64,000 nucleotides of DNA from Pedococcus bigeumensis (GTDB taxonomy: Bacteria; Actinomycetota; Actinomycetes; Actinomycetales; Dermatophilaceae), in NCBI RefSeq assembly GCF_006438965.1, contig NZ_RCZM01000005.1, positions 310,001 through 374,000 of the forward strand. Direction: 5' to 3'. The notes below the pieces were generated by a model. That model was not told where the DNA came from. It saw nothing but the letters and a program-made list of their open reading frames with translations, and did not search any database. Below, piece after piece: positions 24,601 to 33,754 of this stretch (the stretch's first letter is position 1; the number at the start of each line of letters is the position of its first letter). The translations under genes were made by a program, and so were the position numbers.

Positions 24601-27600
24601 CCGACCGTCCCGACCACGACACCGTCGCCGCCCTCGCCGGCCGGCTGACCACAGTGCTGGCGGGGCGCACCGCCGACGTGGTGCTCGTGGCCTACGGCGC
24701 GGCCGGCGCAGCCGCGGTGCGCGCAGCGGTGGCTCAGCCGCGGGTCACGGCAGTTGTCACGGTCGGGACGCCGTGGTCGGCGGTCGCGCTGACCTCGCTG
24801 ACGACCGGTCTGGGCGGCGACGCGGTGCGCTTCCTCGACCGGCTCGTGCCGGACCCGTTGCCGGTCTGGACCGACACGCTGCTCGCCCTCGGCTGCGACC
24901 CACTGCGCCGCGGGCAGGGCCTGGTGCGGCGCGCCATGACGCTGCGCGACCCGGCCGACCTGCCGAGCGCCGCCGCCGAGGTCCTGCCGTCCACCGCCGA
25001 GGTGCACGCGGTGTTCGGCGCAGTGCCTGAAGCCGAGGTGCGTTCAGCCATCGCGTCGGTCGCGGTGGCCGGCATCGCCGCCCGTTCGGCTGCAGCGGCT
25101 GCCGACGTCGCCCGTACCACCGGGCCCCCGACCGAGGTCCACGTCGGCGTCGACCTGCCCGTCCTCGACCTAGACCTTGGTGGCCTGCTCGTCGGGGTCG
25201 GCGCGCGCGTCGACCTCGCCTCGGCCCGCCGGGCGACCCCGCACCTCCAGCAGCTGCGCGAGGTCACGCTCGACGTCCACCTCGGCGTCACTGACGGCTG
25301 GCTCGTGGGCGGACCGGGGGCCGAACAGCAGGACCTCGCCGTCCGCTGGGTCGAGGCGCGAGTGACCATCCCGCTCAGCGGGAGCGGTGACGGGACCACC
25401 GAGATCGTGCTCCACGAGGCTCGGGCGTTCACGGCATACCGGGAGTCGTGGGTGGTGCGCGCCGACGGCGACGGGTCCACCGCCACCACCGCGCTGCCCG
25501 AGGTCAAGATCCTGCTGTCCGAGATCGGCAGCCGCATCCGCACCACCTCCCCGGCGCTCGCCGGCCTGCTCACCCACCTCGGGATCCTGCGCGACGACGG
25601 GGTCGACCCCGACGCCATCGACCACCTGCTCCACGACCCGGTCAGCACGATCCGTCCCCTCGTCGTCACGCGCGCCGCCCAGCTCGCCGACGACCTCCGA
25701 GCCCTGACCGGCGTGACGGTCCGCCCCAGCGACCTGGCGCCGACCGCGGTCCGGATCGGGGCGAGCGGCCTGCACGTCGACGTGGACCTCGCCACCGGCA
25801 CCATCACCGGAGACGTGACGCTGGCCGTCGAGGGCATGCCGCCGCTGGAGGTGACGCTGGCCGCCAGTGCCGCGGGCGTGACGGCGACGGCAGCCCTCGG
25901 CGCCTTCGTCGACGGGGCGGGCGGCCTGCGCCTGGTCGGGTCCGCCGGGACCTCGGGTGCCCACCTGGCCCTGGAGTCGCGGGCTCCTGGCGCGACCTCG
26001 TCGACGACCACCGCGCTCTACCCGACCGTCGACACCGAGGCGCTGATCCGGCAGGCGACGGTGGCCGTCCCGGCCATCCTCGCCCAGCAGCTCGCGCGCT
26101 GGTGCCGCACGGAGGCGAGCGATGTCGGTCTCGCCACGATCGACGCGGGGCTGTCGGCCATCGGGCTCCTCGGTCCGGCCACGCCCTCGGGCGCCCGCGA
26201 CGTCGTGCTGCCGTTCGGACTGTTCACCGACCCCGGCGCCTGGTTGCGGACCCGGTCGGACCCCCTTGCCGCGGCCGTCGCCGTGCTCGACGCGCTGGCT
26301 CCCGTCGTCGTCCCGGGTCGCCCCCTCGGCGTGACCGGCTGGCCGCTCGGCAACGGCCTGACCATCTCGTATGCCGTGACGGCAGGCCGGCTCGACCTGT
26401 CGGCCGAGCTCGCGCTGACCCCCGACGTCGGTGGCAAGGCGGTCACGGTCGCGGTGACCGGAGGCCTGTCGATCACCGCAGCCGGCGTGGTCGCCCCCCT
26501 GCTCGACGCCGAGGTCCTCATCGACGGCCCGGGCCTGCGGCTGCAGGTCGCCCCCACCGTCACCCTCGACCTCGTGCGCTCTTCGCCGGGCACGCCGATC
26601 CGGCTCTACCCCGCTGGCGCGGGTCTGGCCGACATCATCGGGGCGGCCGCCGAGTCCGCCGTCCGGGTCGCCCTCAACGAGGTCGTCGGCCACCGCAACG
26701 ACGCCACGGCCACCCCCCTTCGCGCCGTCGCGAGGGCGGTGCACGAGCTGGGCTCCGGACTGGACCTCCTCGTGGCCGACCAGTTCACCGACGGACGGAT
26801 CGCCGCCTTCATCAGTCCCAGCCCAGCGGCATACCTCGAAGGCCACCTGGCCGGCGTCGTCACCGCAGGGTTGTCCGCCCTGGCCGAGGCACTCGACCCG
26901 ACCCACGCCATCGTCCAGGTCGGCCCGGTCGTCAGTGGGGTCCGGCGGATCACCTTCGGCACGGTCACCCAGATCCACGTCGACCTCGACGCCACGACGC
27001 CGTCGCTGACGATCGGCGGCGACGTCACGCTCCGCGACCGCGACGCCCACCTGATCGGTCACATCGCACTCGAGGGCCTCACCGTCTCGGCGCAGGGGGT
27101 GCGGGTCGCCGTGCGCGCGGGGCCGTTCGCCATCCCCGCGGGGCCAGTGCTGCTCCGGCCGATCACGGTGATCCGAGCCGGCTTCACCGGGAACGGCTTC
27201 ATCCCCCTCGTCGGCGTCGGGGTCGGACTCGACGCCGCCGGAGCGCAGTCGGTCGAGGTGCGCTTCGGTCCGACGGGTGTCGCGGTGGCCGCGGTGACCC
27301 GCGTCGCCGGCGTCGAGACGGGCACCGACCTGACACCAGAGGGCGTGGCGCCGCGGATCCTGGGCATCGCGCTCGACCTGGCCGCCAGCGTCCTCACCGA
27401 GCATCTGGGCACCGTCGTCACCGACCGCGCGACCGGCATGCTCCAGGGCGTCGTCTTCACCGGGGGTGGTCGGCAGATCGACACCACCCTGTTCGGCGAC
27501 TTCGAGCACCCGGAGCGGTTGCTGCACCGCCTCGAGGTGCTGCTGTGGAACTGCGCCACCGACCCCGGTCACGGCGTCAACCCGGTGCGTCCGCTCGGCG

Positions 27601-30600
27601 TGACCATCGCCGGGGCCGTCAAGATCTCGCTCGCGAGCGAGGACCTCGGGGGCGGGCAGAAGCAGATCGGGCTCAACGTGACCCCGGTGGGCGACTTCGC
27701 CTTCCCGACGTCCGGGGTGAACGTGGTCCTGCGGGCCGACGCGTCGTGGATCGACGACGACGTCCTGCCCGGCCTGTCGATCTTCGTCCTCAAGGGCACG
27801 GGGGTCGACGACCTCGTGATCTCCCCAGCCTTCACGGTCGCCGGCTTGGGCGTCCGGATCACCAAGCCGGCCGGCCCGCTGCTCGAGCTGGGGTCGATCG
27901 CCCTGGACGGCATCGGCCTGTCCATCTATGCGGCCGTCAATCCCGACGGCGTCGGCGGCGGCGCCCAGATCGAGCTGGTCGGGCTCGCGGTCGCCCCCGG
28001 TGGTGGCGGCGACAACGGCGTCGCGAACAACATCATGAACGACGTCGGGTCAGCGAGCCAGAACAACCGGCCCAACTTCAGCCCCGCCCTGTCGGTCCAG
28101 CGACAACCCGGACCCGGGCAGCAGATCAAGGTCGGGCTGCGTGCCGGCGAGCCGCCGGGCCCGTGGTGGCTGGTCATCCAGCGCCAGCTCGGGCCGCTGT
28201 ATGTCGACCGGATCGGGCTGGGCGTCGTCGAGTCGGGCGGTCGGGTCACCGAGATCTCGCTGCTGTTCTCCGGCCAACTGTCCGTCTTCGGCCTCACCGC
28301 GGCCGTGGACCGGCTGTCGATCACCTGGCACGGTGGCGACGTCCTGTCGATCTCCAGCTGGTCGGTCGACCTGATGGGCCTGGCCGTCTCGGCTGACTTC
28401 TCGGGCCTGTCCCTCACCGGTGGACTGCTCAAGACCGTCGACGGCGACACCACGTCCTACGTCGGCATGCTGATGGGTCGGTTCGCGGCCTACGGGCTGT
28501 CGGTCTTCGGCGGCTACTCCGACGACGGGCACGGCCACGCGAGCTTCTTCATCTTCGGCGCGATCAACGGGCCGATCGGCGGCCCGCCGGCCTTCTTCCT
28601 CACCGGCCTCGGCGGCGGCCTGGGCATCAACCGCGGGCTGGTCATCCCGCAGGACATCTCCCGGTTCGGCGAGTTCCCCTTCATCCAGGCACTCGACCCG
28701 AGTGCCAAGCCGCCCGCCAACCCGATGGACGAGCTGCACCGGCTCTCGATCTACTTCCCGCACCAGATGGGCAACTTCTGGTTCGCGGCCGGCATCTCGT
28801 TCACCTGCTTCAGCCTCATCGACGGCGTCGCGGTCGTCGCTGTGTCCTTCGGCAACGGGCTGAACATCGACCTGCTCGGACTGGCCCGGATGGCACTCCC
28901 CCGTCCGCAGGCCGCGATCGTCTCCATCGAGCTGGCGCTGCTCGTGCACTTCTCGACGAGCGAGGGCGTCTTCCTCATGAAGGCCCAGCTCACCGACAAC
29001 TCGTGGCTGCTCTACGAGGACGTCCGGCTCACCGGCGGGTTCGCGTTCGCCCTGTGGTGGAAGGGTCCGCTCGCCGGACAGTTCGTCGTGACGATGGGCG
29101 GCTACCACCCCAGCTTCCACCGCGACGGCTACCCGGTGGTGCCGCGGCTGGGGATCGTCTGGCAGATCAGCAGCGTGCTCGTCATCAAGGGCGAGTCCTA
29201 CTTCGCGCTCACGTCCGAGGCGCTGATGGCCGGGACCAAGGTCGTCGTGTCCCTGGACCTCGGCTGGGTCTGGGCGCGGGTCGAGTTCGGGGCCGACGGC
29301 ATCGTCTACTTCGACCCGTTCTGGTTCGAGGTCAGCGCCTACGCCCGGATCTCGGCCGGCATCCACATCGACCTCGGCTGGTTCGGGACGATCAGCTTCA
29401 GCATCACCCTCGGCGCGAGCATCAAGGTGTGGGGTCCGGAGTTCGCCGGCCGGGCCGAGTTCGAGATCGGGCCGTGCACCGTCCCCGTCGAGTTCGGCGG
29501 CTCCAAGGCGCTGCCGCCGCCCATGCCGTGGACCGCCTTCGTCGCCAAGTACCTCGAGGCGTCCGGCAACGCCGCGCGCACCCTGTCGGCCATCACCGGC
29601 AAGGGCACCCTGCCGACGGCTGCAGGGGGCCAGGCCGGCGCGCCGTCCTCCGACGGGACACCTGCCCTGCCGTTCCGAGTGTTCGCCGAGTTCGAGATCA
29701 CCATCACGACGAGCGCCCCGGCGACGACCTTCGCCTTCGGTGCCACCACGCACGAGGTGCCCATCCTCCGGGCCGGCCAGTCCACGCGCCTCGGACTGTC
29801 GCCGATGCAGGCCCACGACCTCACGTCGACGGTCGCCGTCCAGCTCTTCGCCCTCGACCCGGTGACCGGGGTGGCCACGCCCGATGCGCGCCTGGCCAAG
29901 CTGGTCACCGGCTTCAACTCCAGCCCCACCAGCCCGCGGTGGGGGACCGACGCCTACCCGGTCGGGGTGTGGGGCCCGCCGGGTGCCGACGTGCCGAACA
30001 AGCCGCTCCCCCAGGGTGACGTCGTCCAGGCCGGCAAGCTCGTCGTCCTCGTCGCGGGCATCGAGGGCGCCGCCGTCGGACCCCAGATCGACTACCGCCA
30101 GGTCAAGGCGCGCCCCGAGGACCGCCGCCCGCTGCCGCTCACCGCCAAGGGCACCGACCGCAAGCAGTTCCTCAACGTCGCCAAGGCGATCGACGACGAG
30201 CCCGTCAAGGCGATCGCGTCGGCGGGCGACGCGCTGGCGCTGGCTGCCGCCCGCCTGTTCACCGAACGGGGCGGTCTGCCGCGTGGCGGGCACAGCGCGG
30301 TGGCCCGCGCGGCATACCGGCTGGACCGCAGCGCACCGCCCATGTTCGGCACGCTCACCGACGGACTGGCCCCGGCGAACGCCGACAAGGGAGTCAAGAC
30401 CGAGCTCACCCCACCGACCGCACCCGGGAAGCGCGACCCACGGAGCCCGTTCGTCGCGGGGCACCTCACCGCTGGCGTCGGGGCCGTCATCCGCGCCACC
30501 GGGACGACCGTCGCGGATGGCCGGCTCAAGCGTCGCCCGGCTCCGTCGGTCGAGTCGGTCCACGGGCGGATGGCCCTGCAGCTGCCCGTGTCGCTGACCC

Positions 30601-31670
30601 TCGGGGCACCCCCCTCGGTCGCGGCCCGTGGCACCGTGCTCGCGTCCGGGTCGGTGCCCCGCACCGACTCCGTCGGCTCGATGCGTTCGTATGCCGCCGG
30701 CCCCCTCGGCACCCCCGGCCTCCAGTCCCTCGTCGGTGGGCTCGACCTGCGCGGTGGCCTCGGTCCCAACGCCCCGCGCACCTCGGCCCGCGGCCGCCGG
30801 TCGGCGGCAGCCCGCGCGGACGCCGCGGCGACCATCCTGCGCAGCGGCGACGTCGTCGCGCTCCAGTGCCCCGACGCCGCCTTCGACGTCGACGACGCCC
30901 GCCGCCCGCGCCTCACGGTCGCCGGCAAGGCCCGGGTCACCTTCCTGCACGGACGCAACGTGCTGTTCGACGACGACGTCATCGACAGCACCGTCGCGGT
31001 CCCCGCCGGCGCCACCCACATCGGCGTCCACTCGGACGGCGACGCCGACGCAGCGGACGGACTGTCGGGCTGGCACGAGGGCACTCGGGTGGCGCGGCTG
31101 GGCAGCCAGACCGCCCTTGCGGCCGGGTGTGTCGTGTCGTCCGCCATGACCGGCGGCACCGGCGTTCTCCAGTGGGACAGCGCAGGATCCGTGGCGCACG
31201 AGGCACCCGAGGTGACGACGCGGTTCAGCCGTCCTGTGCACACCGTCGCCGTCGCCCTGACCGGCACGATCCCCTCGACCCTCGACCCGACCGAGCTGCG
31301 CCTCGTGGGTGGTCACGTGGCGACCGACCGCGCCGGTGTGGAGCGGCCGCCCCAGGCGGTCTCGCTCGGCTCGACCAGCGTCCTGGTGTATGCCGTCGTG
31401 CCCGACAAGGACGCCACGGCGATGTCCGTGGTTGTCACGGCGGGTTCGGCGTGGGTGGTCTCCGGCGTCGTCGGTTCGGACCTGGCCCCGGAGGAGCTCG
31501 CGACCGTCCTGGCCGCGCGTGGGTTCGCGGCCGCGACGGCCAAGGTGCTCGCGGTCGCCGGGCCGGGGTGCCAGGTCAGCTGGACCGGGCCGGCCCAGGC
31601 GCCGACCGGTGGACCGCGGCGGTCACGGAAGGGCGCCACGGGTCGCCCGAAGAGGAAGGCCACGCCATGA
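21690..31670 (+). CDS. Giant 3326-aa protein with repeated modules and DUF6603-like region
   Basis: No signal peptide or transmembrane helix is visible, so cytoplasmic or non-classically exported. Residues ~240-1500 are a series of modules: an amphipathic helical piece (e.g. ALIADPMAAVRNYWLDVLQ at ~497 and ALIADPGTAVENWLLDLAL at ~733) followed by long alternating beta strands. Residues ~900-1070 resemble a lipase/PGAP1-like alpha/beta hydrolase (VVLVAYGAAGAAAV, VVTVGTPWSAV) without the Ser. Residues ~2150-2615 match what I know as DUF6603 (FFLTGLGGGLGINRGLVIP, FWFAAGISFTCFSLIDG). Later segments are Ala/Arg-rich with Ig-like strands and a basic tail (RRSRKGATGRPKRKATP). Function unknown; the stop overlaps the next start (ATGA). 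Confidence 0.88.
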   Translation: MTLTQDGMGAFGSLAQALGITDGSAANSAWFGDPMGTSGNTHGLTTILADTGQRDALIAFVDEALGPPELHREGEQKWIPLFAESSPAITVYAVVEPVQGAVRVGVAVEHQAGTGAPTVKTTIHVPIFHVPRTGQTDSRPTDATLPRWLLLGRPGGRITIGVEADFAAAPPVPGEAYLGGANIKLAIPTTADDTVGFSLSLVDLQLPGATTPQSRTLDLDSLTTLGADVLEFVIGMVRQQIDALNPADPVFRHVMGLAGMLGLRGPAVGVPPLPIAELPTRGLAALVQWVESILEDDDTLDAWLAELARLVGGLPDAATNSVGFAIGPATLRLGLRVTPGTGGHATLVPWLDVRWSPAPGTADLAATVDLLRADTGTGAVTAVPGLRAEAVFGNQATGGTPLLTGATAVAGLRVGIGLDAARQPAFTLTLHGVDLPGGIHHDLLDLSSPQAAVAAVDSVVSTALAAALAGLGGAQGAVERLLGIAAPANVTAITASALIADPMAAVRNYWLDVLQTPNAMADVLGHLAELLTGTAQVPTHTGAVGNPWRLDIATGVGLRAWRETDSTHGTDTLVLALGADAALPVLTDLEVAVGADVVLLRAELTGGHLSLASGANAQVVLRPVGTDPKTLDLELATIAFTGIGVAATWAPSAGLAARVLGDGLSVTYTDPRTLLPRVHGIPLPEVSPTGVVTFTPDWDQIEGLVTALLGGARSDVVGTLLDLVGWRGTGAHLRLGALIADPGTAVENWLLDLALDCAHIRTALGPVAQLLSGGALTTPFGGGRPADPYRCPIGGDARAPGLAVWTVPGCPPVSTAGPGGPGYAELLRGYTVPDGRAVAATLRAARTSAPDLADLLVGRTRLGEGIDSLVTRWKDTDGVVGAVAPTGVTTNVLTGLSYAELVANGRTGSYVLDGVGVAKDTVVHVGCGADWLTGVPSNRAVDATSTAPTAMPDATTGQWFVQLPTPPSVATDRPDHDTVAALAGRLTTVLAGRTADVVLVAYGAAGAAAVRAAVAQPRVTAVVTVGTPWSAVALTSLTTGLGGDAVRFLDRLVPDPLPVWTDTLLALGCDPLRRGQGLVRRAMTLRDPADLPSAAAEVLPSTAEVHAVFGAVPEAEVRSAIASVAVAGIAARSAAAAADVARTTGPPTEVHVGVDLPVLDLDLGGLLVGVGARVDLASARRATPHLQQLREVTLDVHLGVTDGWLVGGPGAEQQDLAVRWVEARVTIPLSGSGDGTTEIVLHEARAFTAYRESWVVRADGDGSTATTALPEVKILLSEIGSRIRTTSPALAGLLTHLGILRDDGVDPDAIDHLLHDPVSTIRPLVVTRAAQLADDLRALTGVTVRPSDLAPTAVRIGASGLHVDVDLATGTITGDVTLAVEGMPPLEVTLAASAAGVTATAALGAFVDGAGGLRLVGSAGTSGAHLALESRAPGATSSTTTALYPTVDTEALIRQATVAVPAILAQQLARWCRTEASDVGLATIDAGLSAIGLLGPATPSGARDVVLPFGLFTDPGAWLRTRSDPLAAAVAVLDALAPVVVPGRPLGVTGWPLGNGLTISYAVTAGRLDLSAELALTPDVGGKAVTVAVTGGLSITAAGVVAPLLDAEVLIDGPGLRLQVAPTVTLDLVRSSPGTPIRLYPAGAGLADIIGAAAESAVRVALNEVVGHRNDATATPLRAVARAVHELGSGLDLLVADQFTDGRIAAFISPSPAAYLEGHLAGVVTAGLSALAEALDPTHAIVQVGPVVSGVRRITFGTVTQIHVDLDATTPSLTIGGDVTLRDRDAHLIGHIALEGLTVSAQGVRVAVRAGPFAIPAGPVLLRPITVIRAGFTGNGFIPLVGVGVGLDAAGAQSVEVRFGPTGVAVAAVTRVAGVETGTDLTPEGVAPRILGIALDLAASVLTEHLGTVVTDRATGMLQGVVFTGGGRQIDTTLFGDFEHPERLLHRLEVLLWNCATDPGHGVNPVRPLGVTIAGAVKISLASEDLGGGQKQIGLNVTPVGDFAFPTSGVNVVLRADASWIDDDVLPGLSIFVLKGTGVDDLVISPAFTVAGLGVRITKPAGPLLELGSIALDGIGLSIYAAVNPDGVGGGAQIELVGLAVAPGGGGDNGVANNIMNDVGSASQNNRPNFSPALSVQRQPGPGQQIKVGLRAGEPPGPWWLVIQRQLGPLYVDRIGLGVVESGGRVTEISLLFSGQLSVFGLTAAVDRLSITWHGGDVLSISSWSVDLMGLAVSADFSGLSLTGGLLKTVDGDTTSYVGMLMGRFAAYGLSVFGGYSDDGHGHASFFIFGAINGPIGGPPAFFLTGLGGGLGINRGLVIPQDISRFGEFPFIQALDPSAKPPANPMDELHRLSIYFPHQMGNFWFAAGISFTCFSLIDGVAVVAVSFGNGLNIDLLGLARMALPRPQAAIVSIELALLVHFSTSEGVFLMKAQLTDNSWLLYEDVRLTGGFAFALWWKGPLAGQFVVTMGGYHPSFHRDGYPVVPRLGIVWQISSVLVIKGESYFALTSEALMAGTKVVVSLDLGWVWARVEFGADGIVYFDPFWFEVSAYARISAGIHIDLGWFGTISFSITLGASIKVWGPEFAGRAEFEIGPCTVPVEFGGSKALPPPMPWTAFVAKYLEASGNAARTLSAITGKGTLPTAAGGQAGAPSSDGTPALPFRVFAEFEITITTSAPATTFAFGATTHEVPILRAGQSTRLGLSPMQAHDLTSTVAVQLFALDPVTGVATPDARLAKLVTGFNSSPTSPRWGTDAYPVGVWGPPGADVPNKPLPQGDVVQAGKLVVLVAGIEGAAVGPQIDYRQVKARPEDRRPLPLTAKGTDRKQFLNVAKAIDDEPVKAIASAGDALALAAARLFTERGGLPRGGHSAVARAAYRLDRSAPPMFGTLTDGLAPANADKGVKTELTPPTAPGKRDPRSPFVAGHLTAGVGAVIRATGTTVADGRLKRRPAPSVESVHGRMALQLPVSLTLGAPPSVAARGTVLASGSVPRTDSVGSMRSYAAGPLGTPGLQSLVGGLDLRGGLGPNAPRTSARGRRSAAARADAAATILRSGDVVALQCPDAAFDVDDARRPRLTVAGKARVTFLHGRNVLFDDDVIDSTVAVPAGATHIGVHSDGDADAADGLSGWHEGTRVARLGSQTALAAGCVVSSAMTGGTGVLQWDSAGSVAHEAPEVTTRFSRPVHTVAVALTGTIPSTLDPTELRLVGGHVATDRAGVERPPQAVSLGSTSVLVYAVVPDKDATAMSVVVTAGSAWVVSGVVGSDLAPEELATVLAARGFAAATAKVLAVAGPGCQVSWTGPAQAPTGGPRRSRKGATGRPKRKATP

Positions 31671-33754
31671 CGATGCAACCGGGCCACTTCCAGCTCTACA
31701 CGAAGTTCTCGCCGGCCCTCACCGCGGGCAGCTACAAGTTCACGACGAACCAGAACCTCGCGGCCGTCGGCAAGGACGGGGCGCTGGGCGCCAGCGACCT
31801 GCCGGTCGCCCGGCTCGACACCCACGTCACCGTCACCTCACCGCGCTACCTCCTCCCTCCGGACCAGGCCCTGTCGACCTACCCCCCGGCCGGCACCGAG
31901 GGCGCCTACGGCTCCCGGCTGCCGCAGGTCGTCATCAAGCGCCGCACGCTGCCCTGGGAGCGCGCGGTCGCGGGAGCGCCGGCCGACACCCCGTGGCTGG
32001 CCCTCGTGGTCTTCGCCGAGGGCGAGGCCGACGTCCTCACGAACGTGGACGTCGCCCAGTGCGTCACGTCCGGGGTCACGCTGCCCGGGGCGCCGGACGT
32101 CGCCAAGGGCTCGTGCCTGTCGATCCGCAAGTCGATGGTGGACACGATCATGCCGACCCAGAAGGACGTGCCGCTGCTCGTCCACGGCCGCCAGGTCGAC
32201 CTCGACGACACCGAGCTGATGATGGGCGACGACGACGGCTTCCTGGCGGTCGTCATCGCCAACCGGCTGCCGTTGGCCGTGAAGGACTCGGACGGCAAGG
32301 AGGTGCCGGTCAAGTACAACGCCTGCCTGGTCAACCTCGAGGGCCAGTTCGACCAGCTGCTGCCGCAGGCGCCACCACACCGTCGCTTCACCGACCACCT
32401 CGTCCTCGAGACCGGCTACTACCAGTACACCCAGGCCGCATACGACCAGAAGGTCATGGGGATGTCGACGTCGGCGACCAAGGTCGGGCTGTTCGCCCAC
32501 GACGAGTCCATCGACGGCCCGGCAGCGGAACCTGCGGATGGACCAGCCGCGGACCCGGCCGAGGGACCTGCCGGACCGGGGACAGGCCCGGCACCGCGAG
32601 CGGCCCAGGTCGCCACCCACTATGCCGCGACGGTGACCCCCGAGACGACGACCAAGGCCTACACCGGGTCCACCTCCTGGGTGGCCGGCAAGGCGTCCTC
32701 GGCGATCTCGAAGGACGTGGCCATCTCCGCCGTGGGGGACAGCATCATCCTGGCGCTCGACCCGGTGCTGCGCTTCCCCGTGCTGCTGCGCTGGAGCTTC
32801 ACCTCGGTCGGCGACGCGACCTTCGAACAGCTCATGAAGAACGTCGACTCCGGGCTGCTCGGCACCCGCGGAGTCACCCCCGTCGAGCCGGTCGGTCGGG
32901 CCGCCCTCGAGGTGACCGAGACCGGGCACGTCGGCCTCGACCAGCGCACCCGCCGGGGCGACCTGGTCCGGGCCTGGTACCGCGGACCGCTGCTGCCGCA
33001 CCCGGCGGACCTCGCCGGACCGCGACTGCCGCTCGCGCACACCGGTGACCAGTTGCGCGCTGTCATCCCCGACGGCCGCGAGGACCTGTCGCTCGCCGCC
33101 GCGTTCGAGATCGGCCGGCTGCTCGCGCTGAGCCAGCCGTCGATGGTCGCCGCGCTGCTGGAGTGGCGGCAGCGGGACTACCAGGTGGCCCGCGGGCACG
33201 CGATCTGGGACGGGATCATCGCCGACCTGGGCATCAAGGGCGTCGCCATGAACGCCGCGCCGAGCCTGGGGGTCATGCTGACCCGCGCCTTCGCCGGGGC
33301 CGCCGCGTCCGCCCCGGGCGCCGTCATCGGGCCACCGCGCGAGCTTGTCACCCCGGGCGCACCGATGGAGCTCAAGGGTGAGGGGCTGGCCACGGTGCTC
33401 CAGCACTTCGGCCTCGACGTCGCGGCCGACGTGGACCTCCCGGTTCTGCTCCGCACCTTGCGGGAGACCGAGGTGCCTCGTGTGCCGCTCGTCGACCTCA
33501 CCCGTCCGGCCGCCAACGCGGCGCTCACCTCGGCCCTGCGCGAGTCCCACGAGCGCATCGTCTCCCAGTTCGTGGCCGGCGCCCTGTCCAGCCAGATCAT
33601 GACCCGACCCGGCCTGCCGGTCGGGCTCCCAGGTACGCCGGGTCTGCCCGGCGGCATCATCGGCGGCGTGCCGGTCCTGCCGCACGACGCCCCGCAGGAC
33701 GAGGGTGCGGACCCGCTCGACCGGGCCCTGCACGACCGGACGGAGGAGTCGTGA
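31667..33754 (+). CDS. Large protein of unknown function (695 aa), operon gene 3
   Basis: Not assigned to a named family. Distinct blocks are SPRYLLPPDQALSTYPPAG, LPQVVIKRRTLPWERAV (~res 85), PWLALVVFAEGEAD, MGDDDGFLAVVIANRLP, and near the end LALSQPSMVAALLEWRQRDY (~487). Residues 284-315 are an Ala/Pro/Asp-rich linker (repeated GPAA-PADGPA) dividing two folded halves. The C-terminus is Gly/Pro-rich (GLPVGLPGTPGLPGG). It has few cysteines and no export signal. The ATG lies inside the giant gene's stop (ATGA) and the end overlaps the next gene (GTGA), pointing to fixed stoichiometry with its neighbours. Confidence 0.82.
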   Translation: MTMQPGHFQLYTKFSPALTAGSYKFTTNQNLAAVGKDGALGASDLPVARLDTHVTVTSPRYLLPPDQALSTYPPAGTEGAYGSRLPQVVIKRRTLPWERAVAGAPADTPWLALVVFAEGEADVLTNVDVAQCVTSGVTLPGAPDVAKGSCLSIRKSMVDTIMPTQKDVPLLVHGRQVDLDDTELMMGDDDGFLAVVIANRLPLAVKDSDGKEVPVKYNACLVNLEGQFDQLLPQAPPHRRFTDHLVLETGYYQYTQAAYDQKVMGMSTSATKVGLFAHDESIDGPAAEPADGPAADPAEGPAGPGTGPAPRAAQVATHYAATVTPETTTKAYTGSTSWVAGKASSAISKDVAISAVGDSIILALDPVLRFPVLLRWSFTSVGDATFEQLMKNVDSGLLGTRGVTPVEPVGRAALEVTETGHVGLDQRTRRGDLVRAWYRGPLLPHPADLAGPRLPLAHTGDQLRAVIPDGREDLSLAAAFEIGRLLALSQPSMVAALLEWRQRDYQVARGHAIWDGIIADLGIKGVAMNAAPSLGVMLTRAFAGAAASAPGAVIGPPRELVTPGAPMELKGEGLATVLQHFGLDVAADVDLPVLLRTLRETEVPRVPLVDLTRPAANAALTSALRESHERIVSQFVAGALSSQIMTRPGLPVGLPGTPGLPGGIIGGVPVLPHDAPQDEGADPLDRALHDRTEES

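Noticed and set aside
21801-31316. Minus-strand open frames of 800-1088 codons opposite the giant gene
   Set aside because: Composition is Arg/Gly/Asp/Val-skewed with no domain pattern; they mirror third-position GC of the giant gene.
32516-32620. Repetitive GPAA-PAD coding tract as a possible CRISPR or minisatellite
   Set aside because: Imperfect short Ala/Pro codon repeats without spacers; an ordinary linker.
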